In this document: in pieces, positions 57,990-64,000 of the stretch
How the letters are laid out: every line of letters begins with the position of its first letter
How positions within the stretch are numbered: position 1 is the first letter of the stretch
DNA from: Earliella scabrosa
Lineage: Eukaryota; Basidiomycota; Agaricomycetes; Polyporales; Polyporaceae
Length of the DNA: 64,000 bases
NCBI GenBank assembly: GCA_022605405.1
Contig: JABYQQ010000013.1
Coordinates: 496,001-560,000, forward strand
Direction of reading: 5' to 3'
Translations under genes and position numbers: made by a program
Notes under the pieces: model-generated
Told to the model about the DNA's origin: nothing
The model's database searches: none
Seen by the model: the letters and a program-made list of their open reading frames with translations, nothing else

Positions 57990-58927
57990 GGTTCGACGCA
58001 CCTCGCTCGGTGATCTCATCCCACATCCATCTCGAAGAGCGTCGTCGTGCCCTCGCCGCAGCAGCGGCGGCGGCGTCGGCGTCGGCAGTGGACCACATGA
58101 GGCTGATCGGTACCTCCTCGAGCGCGTGGCACCGTGTCTAGTTGGATGCATGGGTAAGTAGTACTGTGATTGAAGACAAGCTCGCGTTAGGCCGTGATCG
58201 CGATCATACTTACATGTGTATGTAGAGGAGTTGCGAATGAACGTGCGACGAAGTACAAGACTGTACCTACCGCCGGGCATGCCGGACCGCGACTTGCCCC
58301 CAATGCCACATAAGGCATGTTGGTCATGATCGCGCGTGCGCGAGGCGTGCGCTACTGTCTGGTGTTCGACAACTCGTCTCTTTTCGTCATGCCCATGCGA
58401 CCCCATATGAAAGACTCGTCTTCCTGCTCAATCTTGATATCCGACCGTGAAGTACTGCAACCACGCGCAACAACGCCTTTCCTACCGCCTCCCGGCACGC
58501 ACTGTTTCCGATGTAACAAGGATCACAGGCCTTCCTGGTGGCCTGTGGAATGTACGGACGCGAGTAGCATCACAGTGACTCTTCTTGCCCCATTCTTCAT
58601 ACGGCTTCTGATTTGGTAGCATCCACTCGCAGGATGCCACATACCTCCGATTTTACAGCAGGACATCGTGGGGCGGCTCAGAGGGGATGAGAAGGAGAGC
58701 ACAATAGAGGGCTCCGGGACTGGCGGTGTCGGATATGTACGAAGAAGAGCAGAACCCAACCTCCCAGCGCGGCTCAAGTAAGTCATCCTCCTTTCAAGGA
58801 CATATGAAAGACCAAATCTTGAACTATTCCAACGAGTACAGCTGCAGACATGCCGTCCACCTCTACGGCCCATGCGGTCATCACTCTTGACGACCAAGAT
58901 GACGACGATATCCTCATCTTGGGATGA
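57990..58927 (+). CDS. unknown protein with Cys/His cluster and acidic end
   Basis: Exons that look joined: a block to about 58152 with a poly-Ala/Gly-coding GCN run; a short exon from about 58225 (ELRMNVRRSTRLYLPPGMPD); an exon of about 58330-58616 (YCLVFDNSSLFVMPMRP ... PPPGTHCFRCNKDHRPSWW ... VEC), which has a CxxC...H...C pattern; an exon to about 58778 (RGDEKESTIEGSGTGG); and a last exon (about 58840-58927) ending in the acidic run DDQDDDDILILG. The order is plausible, but not all junctions are proven. Product not recognised. Confidence 0.45.
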
Positions 58928-59669
58928 GCCACCTCCCCAGCCAATCCTTACCGCGGTCTCAACTGCCTGATAGAACGTTACGGCCGTCTTTTCAGGTAGT
59001 TGCACCGACTACAACACGTGCCAATGATTTGGCCTGACCTCCCCGCAGCTCGTCGGTTGATCGTTCCTCATATGGCAGCGTTCAGGCTGCTCTGACATCG
59101 TCCTCTCAAGTTGCGAATCAATCAACCAAGCTGACTGCTAACCCTGATGCGATAGGACCTCTGAGGATAGTAAGTGACCCATCGATGAAGGGGAAGACGC
59201 GATCAAAGCTCCCCTCGGCCAATCCGCACCAATCGTTTCTCCGCCAATAGGAGACAGGTCGGCATCGTCCAGCGAGCCCTCTAGGATAGGATAGGCAAGG
59301 GCAAGAAGAAGGATCGACCTCTCCCACGAACGGTATTCACCATCTCCATGTCCATTCATTCTCACCCATAACGTTCTCGTCCATAGAAACGTCTGGCGGC
59401 AAGGGCTGTCGCCCTGAAGCCTATGACATGAAGACACCTCAACAAGAGAAGGACCTCACACCCAACACACCCAGATTTCTCCTTCGCAGATGGCGATGCG
59501 TTTGCGCTCCCCGACACAGGCATCAATCGTCGCATCAGGCTGACCCACTTGCTGATCCTCGAGTTCAGCCTCATGCTGCAACCCCTCACGCGCGTACGCC
59601 GTCTCCACCTCCGCCGACCGTCATGTTCTCCCCAGAGTCCATCCGTGCACTCGTTGTGCACGTCGCCTC
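58928..59669. other. no confident gene
   Basis: Open frames on both strands (for example minus 59118-59437 and plus 59428-59802) have no recognisable content. Probably the 3' end of the upstream gene and the promoter of the next. Confidence 0.35.
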
Positions 59670-60252
59670 ATGCCTCCTCCCACGATCAGAAACGCGAACA
59701 ACTTGCAGGCCAGCATGGATGTTGATGTGGACTCAACATCGCCCTCTCAATCGAATTCCGAACATGAACACGAGCCTGCGCCGAGCCCACACATCATACT
59801 GAAGGTAGAGGAACATCCGCCCAACATATGGCAACATCGCTCCTGCCTATCGCACTCCCGCTCCTGTACCAGGAAAACTTGGCGGTCATCTTAGACAGCT
59901 GGCGAGGATACAGGAGCAGCGGACGGCTGTCACTACTCTAGTACGTCCAAGAAAAACGACTGTGAGAGCAAGGACTGAAACAACCTCATGATGTATTCGT
60001 AGCATCCGTCTAATGTCAGCAGTGCATGACTTGTACTTGTAGCTAATATATCGATCATCACGCGTCCCCGCGCACGAGCTCGACTGCCGACATTTGAGTA
60101 CAGTACACAACAAGATGGTACAACGATTCTTCGTCGTGAACCACTCTCAAGCACCTTCACCGAGACCAAGTCCGACGATGGCGTACGCATACGTTAGCCC
60201 TCCCAACGACCAGCCAAATCAGCCACCCGAACGACATGGCGATCTGCTCTAG
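59670..60252 (+). CDS. small unknown protein, Asp/Ser/Pro-rich N-terminus
   Basis: Start Met-Pro-Pro-Pro-Thr at 59670, a short Asp/Ser-rich leader, then an exon from about 59810 (IRPTYGNIAPAYRTPAPVPG, LRQLARIQEQRTAV), an exon in about 60050-60178 (RARLPTFEYSTQQDGTTILRR ... ETKSDDG) and a short last exon ending at 60252. Splice sites are reasonable at GTGGAC/GGTAG, GTACGT and GTACGC/AATCAG. Function unknown. Confidence 0.45.
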
Positions 60253-60631
60253 TCGACTAATCAAGCTGCTCCTTGGTCGCCCCCGCGTGCCCAGAGATCG
60301 GCCGCGGCTCCGCCGCAGTGGATCTTTGTGTGGTTTCACGCTGCACGGGCATCGTCACGCTCATGCCCGACTTGGACAGAGCGAGAACAGCATGTATGGG
60401 AGCACACTCGACAGCGTGACTTCCGACGTGACGAGGAGCGCATGGATGCCCGCCGGCCCGACCGCTGCGGATACTATAAGAGCTGGGCTGAAACCAGGCC
60501 TAAGCAGCGAGTGAGCAGTCGCCGCGTCATGCTATTATCGCAAAACGATCAGAGCTTGATAGAAGGGACGCGTAGAAGTGAGACTCACGGAGAGGCGCCA
60601 ACGAATGAACCCCTCGGAAGCGTTCTAGCCG
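60253..60631 (+). CDS. small basic helical protein fragment
   Basis: A frame around 60300-60509 reads WTEREQHVWEHTRQRDFRRD, then SWAETRPKQR, and joins in phase 0 through a GTGAGC...GATAG intron to a short exon ending at about 60631 (LTERRQRMNPSEAF). It is highly charged and helical. A separate helical exon follows at about 60756-60860 (VEELRRVLRLGVALKQTAAD). The start is not located. Confidence 0.4.
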
Positions 60632-61355
60632 GCCAGCGTAGCTACGATCGAAGAGCTTAGTCCCGAGGCTGGAGGAAGCGATCACAATAGGGGTGAGGAC
60701 ATCTCGACAGTAGGATAGGTTTCCCGCACTGACTTTCTCCGAGTGTTCCTCAGCAGGTCAAACGCGTCGAAGAGCTCCGCCGGGTCCTCAGACTCGGTGT
60801 TGCGTTAAAGCAGACAGCCGCCGACAAGATCGGGATCCTAGCAGGACGGGTCAGCCAATGGGTGTGCGTTTGCGTACGAGAACACCTACATTGTATTGAT
60901 GACCACGTCGAACCCAAGTGATGATCATGTCGACGATCTGGTGGTACAGGGGGCCATGAACGGAATCGTACGGCCGGTTCTCGCAATCGGCATGGTTTTT
61001 CGCCTCGTTGGGGAGCTTCTTGACCAGAAGGACATGACCCAGGCACCGGCATGTGTTGGAAGGCTGGCGCAGGACTCGCGAACGCTGACTCAGAAGTGAA
61101 CGTTGGGTCGATTGTTGGAGGCATGGCCGACTTCGCCATGGACGACGAAGGCGACAATCAGTCCTGCGTAGCCAGCGCTGAGTGGAAATAGGGATTATCT
61201 CCGACGATGCAGATCGCTCGGGATGTACCCCCATCGCCCTTGTGCACATTCGCCTTGGAGATGATGACTGTCATGCACATAGAGATCCGACGTTTCAATG
61301 TTCAATGCGTGAGTTGGGCGGTGCATGAAAACTGATGCTACGTACGATAACGGCG

Positions 61356-61493
61356 ATGAAGAGCTCAAATGGAATGTCGGCGGTGGTCAGGAGCCCGGCC
61401 GCTCACAAAAGCAAGAGCTCGGATAGCGATGCCAGAACCCAGGAGCTCGGCGACGTCGGTTCTGAAGATGGGAATTTCGACAGGCACGTATAG
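61356..61493 (+). CDS. short Ser/Asp-rich ORF, possible first exon
   Basis: A 45-codon ORF begins Met-Lys-Ser-Ser-Asn-Gly and has a Ser/Lys/Asp-rich, coding-like N-terminus. A GTATAG sequence at its end could be a donor. The continuation is not found. Confidence 0.25.
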   Translation: MKSSNGMSAVVRSPAAHKSKSSDSDARTQELGDVGSEDGNFDRHV

Positions 61494-61659
61494 GGTATAG
61501 AAGACCAACCAGCGCTACAGCATTTTGTGTTTGAAGCGTTCTTTCAAGCGTTCATGGAGCCGACAGCGCGAGGCAAAATCTACGATATGATCAATGACTA
61601 GGTTGTAGCCGAATCTCAAGGCACTCACCAAGCCCTCTAACACACCCAAGACGCGACGC

Positions 61660-62483
61660 TTACCATAGGCGGATGGTGTTGCACGGGAGGTCGACGACGC
61701 AGTCGCCCCTAGTATGCCTCCGATCAGCCTTGATCAAGGTTAAACGGTTTGACGACTTACGCAACGGTGCAGACGAGACTAACCCCGATGTGCCTCGTAG
61801 TATGCCGGTGGCGTCGCCGATGCCGAGGACCGGCCAAGACGATGGGACGGTGCCGTCCCGGTAGCAGAGGCTGGAGAGGGCACGCGGACGGCGCGATCCT
61901 TGGGGGTGAGACGCCAAGTTCCGGGGCCCTGATCCTGCTCACGATCCGTCTCTTCGGCACTTCTTGCACAATGACCCCCTGTATCGAGTGCAAAGTGGTG
62001 GAGCTAGGCATGACCTCGGGAGTGGCGAGGGTGGCGAGAGTCGAGGGACCCGGGGACGTCTATGAGTGCCAGCTACGCCTGCCTGCGTTCCGGTGTTGTC
62101 TCTTGGATCTTTACGACACGCAACTCTGAGAAGGTTACCCGCTTTTACGTCGCGATGAATTAGCCTGTTGATTTGACCATAGCTACAGTCGGTGTTCGTG
62201 AGTAGGAACGAGGAGGTGACAGCTCTAAACACGCTCACTTGGTCCTGTAGCGTAGCGCCAAATCGAGGATACAGAGGATGACCTCCTCCTCAAATCCACC
62301 GATCCATGCAGACCGCATGACAATTGCAACACTCCCTCCGTTCATACAGGACGTGGCCAAGCCAACGGGGAGCCCAATCGCATGGATGGACGAGTTGTTA
62401 CTGCGATAGTGCTCAGCTTCGGAAGGATACACAGAAGCTAGACACAACACACCTATATAGTTGCCACTCATCCTCCACAGCAC
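61660..62483 (-). pseudogene. degraded STE20/OSR1-type protein kinase fragment
   Basis: Minus-strand pieces match the catalytic core of STE20 (OSR1/SPAK-like) kinases in the correct order. MNGGSVAIVMRSAWIGGFEEEVILCIL (about 62.25-62.34 kb) is the hinge and alphaE region. IHRDVKAGNLL (about 62.13-62.16 kb) is the catalytic loop. KRRIVSRI (about 61.93-61.95 kb) is the stretch preceding the activation segment. The pieces are in different frames, DFG and APE motifs are not found, and the C-lobe is missing. It is therefore a broken remnant, not a working kinase. Confidence 0.6.
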
Positions 62484-62817
62484 CTATCAACTTCCTGGAT
62501 AATCGACTTGGTATCGCGATCATGGTTGTCCCTGGTTAGACGGGCTTGGGACGCGGTGCGAACGTCCGCTGCTGGCCGACAACATGAAAGCCGGGACATT
62601 AGGCTGGAGTCTCCGGTAGGTCACATACACGCATATGTCACAATTAAATGCAGACCTCGCACCGAATCAAAGGACTGACGAGCGTGACGTTGAGCTCGGT
62701 GCTGGTATGCATAGACTGGCCAACGCCATCCTCGACGTCGCGAGTTGGCCCATTCGCAGGTGCGGTCGTAAGGTATTGATGAGCGAGCGACGTCCAGGGT
62801 CGTCAAGGACCAATGGA
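62484..62817. other. no gene seen
   Basis: Only short, unconvincing frames. Lies between the kinase remnant and a minisatellite. Confidence 0.35.
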
Positions 62818-62941
62818 GGCGACGAGGAGGAGGGCAGGAGGAAGGCAGGAGGAGGGCAGGAGGAAGGCAGGAGGAGGGCAGGAGGAAGGCAGGAGGAGGG
62901 CAGGAGGAAGGCAGGAGGAGGGCAGGAGGAAGGCAGGAGGT
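62818..62941 (+). repeat. 22-bp minisatellite
   Basis: About five and a half copies of a 22-bp unit made of two 11-bp halves, CAGGAGGAAGG and CAGGAGGAGGG, alternating regularly. It is open in several frames (Gly/Arg/Glu/Lys-rich plus, Pro/Leu/Ser-rich minus), so long ORFs through it are not evidence for coding. Confidence 0.9.
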
Positions 62942-63069
62942 GTCGGCGGCGAGGTCAGATATCACGGTGTTCACACGGGGTCCATATCCGGGCTTCATCC
63001 TCTACCACCGCCAGCACCGTGCCCGCTACATTGACACAGCCCCTCAGTACCACACGTCTACTCAACATC

Positions 63070-63790
63070 ATGTCCGCAAGCCCACCTGGTCGCTCCTCGT
63101 CATATGCTAGTGGCAGTCAAAGTGATGAGAACCGTCTCGCTACCCAGAAGTCCCGTACGTGGTTACTCCTCGCGATACTCGTATCTCTCCTACGCCTCTC
63201 TTGCAATCTCGTCGCTGCTCACGCTGGTACGTTATGTAGACAACCTGAACCATCTGCCGACAGGGTCCTCGTCGTAATCCTTCTGTCTGCCATGCCGGAC
63301 AGCCCTATCGCGGTTCAGGTCGGGCATCAGCTTCAACTTCCAACTTCAAGAGCCCCTCAACGCTCGTGTCGACGTTGCATTCCTCCGGAATGCTTCTGTC
63401 GTCGGCTAGCCGCAAGCTAGCTGTCTCTACTGCTGTTATGCACATGGAGTGTGAGCTTTCGGTCACCAGATATCGTGGCCATCACTCATAGCACTACAGC
63501 CTCCACACCACCCTAGTACACAACCGGCGCATCAAAACGAGGTCGATGTTGAAAAACGTTGAACGGTGAGCCATGTCGTTCCGTCGTCGTGCCGTGGAAC
63601 TATGGCGTGGCTACTGACATCCAACCTCAAGGCTTTGACGGACTCCATCAAGCGAAGTGAGCGGAGTTAAGCTCCGTTCTCCTGTGCATCAGGATCTCCT
63701 GTCGATGGGTATGAGCAGCCAGACCCGGCCGCCATACTGACTCGAGATGAGGCCGCTGTCATGCGGCTTCGCGGTCTTTCGCTCTGCTAG
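63070..63790 (+). CDS. small multi-exon helical protein
   Basis: Begins Met-Ser-Ala-Ser-Pro-Pro with a Ser-rich leader (SSYASGSQSDENRLATQ). Later short exons read HYSLHTTLVHNRRIKTRSML (about 63.49-63.57 kb), ALTDSIKR (about 63.63 kb) and SPVDGYEQPDPAAILTRDEA..., with a stop at 63790. Good GTGAGC/GTGAGT donors and CTCATAG/CCTCAAG acceptors support the later ones. The exons between 63150 and 63480 are not resolved. Function unknown. Confidence 0.5.
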
Positions 63791-64000
63791 ATCTGCCGCT
63801 GCAGTCGCTATTTATTAGTTTCGTGCAAGCCGTCATGTTCACGCATTCATGTCCGTTCCGAATACTTATGTGTTTGCTCACTCTCTTTGCGCACAATGGT
63901 ACATTTTAACTATGTAAGAGCCCGTTGTAATAGTACGATCATATAGTACGGTATGCAAGACAGTTGACGTAGTGTACAAACATCAAGATATTTGATACAT
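63791..64000. other. AT-richer end of window
   Basis: No gene or repeat visible. The base composition becomes more AT-rich, consistent with a 3' intergenic region. Confidence 0.4.

Noticed and set aside
62635..63420. 261-codon plus ORF through the minisatellite
   Set aside because: It is open because of the repeat composition, and runs into the start of an independent small gene.
1..64000. tRNA, rRNA, telomeric repeats, CRISPR arrays
   Set aside because: I looked for T-loop consensus, rRNA-like blocks, TTAGGG runs and spaced repeats and found none by eye. A covariance-model scan would be needed to exclude a tRNA.

Overview
This window looks like nuclear DNA from a basidiomycete fungus, most likely an Agaricomycete. 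Reconstructed genes are cut by many 44-70 bp GT-AG introns with tight phases. The recognisable proteins are of types typical of that class: an F-box protein with a C-terminal C2H2-like motif, a JmjC/KDM3-like protein, a small RING protein, an FHA-kinase, and two families I remember as large uncharacterised Agaricomycete families. No species can be named from the sequence alone. I saw no rRNA, tRNA, telomere array or CRISPR.

The main architectural feature is a pair of inverted arms, about 8219-14632 and 46749-53716, that are almost identical and enclose about 32 kb. Each arm carries the same multi-exon F-box gene, a strong hairpin, a poly-proline ORF, a 10-bp minisatellite and an internal direct repeat. 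The arms differ by a few substitutions, a 7-bp tandem duplication and one 547-bp terminal-inverted-repeat (TIR) element (47813-48359). That element sits in the right arm with a 3-bp target duplication, while the left arm keeps the empty site. The arm edges fade into visibly diverged homology instead of stopping sharply.

Left of the arms lie a soluble helical-protein gene (4261-5573, minus) and a membrane-anchored helical protein (6636-8025, plus). Between the arms, in order, are: an unknown plus gene (14782-15796); a second helical gene (16469-17817, minus); three MCB-type ACGCGT sites; a large unknown gene (19095-22066); repeat-rich sequence; a decaying NAPE-PLD-like gene (about 26.2-27.5 kb); a tail-anchored small protein (28204-28984, minus) divergent from a complete 14-exon FHA-kinase-transmembrane gene (30170-32283, plus); a third helical gene (33159-34326, minus); a RING protein; a JmjC protein; a fourth helical candidate near 42.5-43.3 kb; and a 725-residue ORF of a widespread uncharacterised family (43777-46172). 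Right of the arms are an LRR/F-box-like gene, several small acidic or helical plus-strand genes, a degraded STE20/OSR1-type kinase, and a 22-bp minisatellite.

The best candidates for something undescribed are two. One is the dispersed family of long-helix proteins (4.3, 16.5 and 33.2 kb, with a membrane-anchored helical neighbour at 6.6 kb). The other is the divergent pair of tail-anchored genes at 28.2-32.3 kb, one of which is an FHA-kinase. Exon structures were derived by hand from splice consensus and frame continuity. Where all phases close I say so; elsewhere boundaries are approximate.
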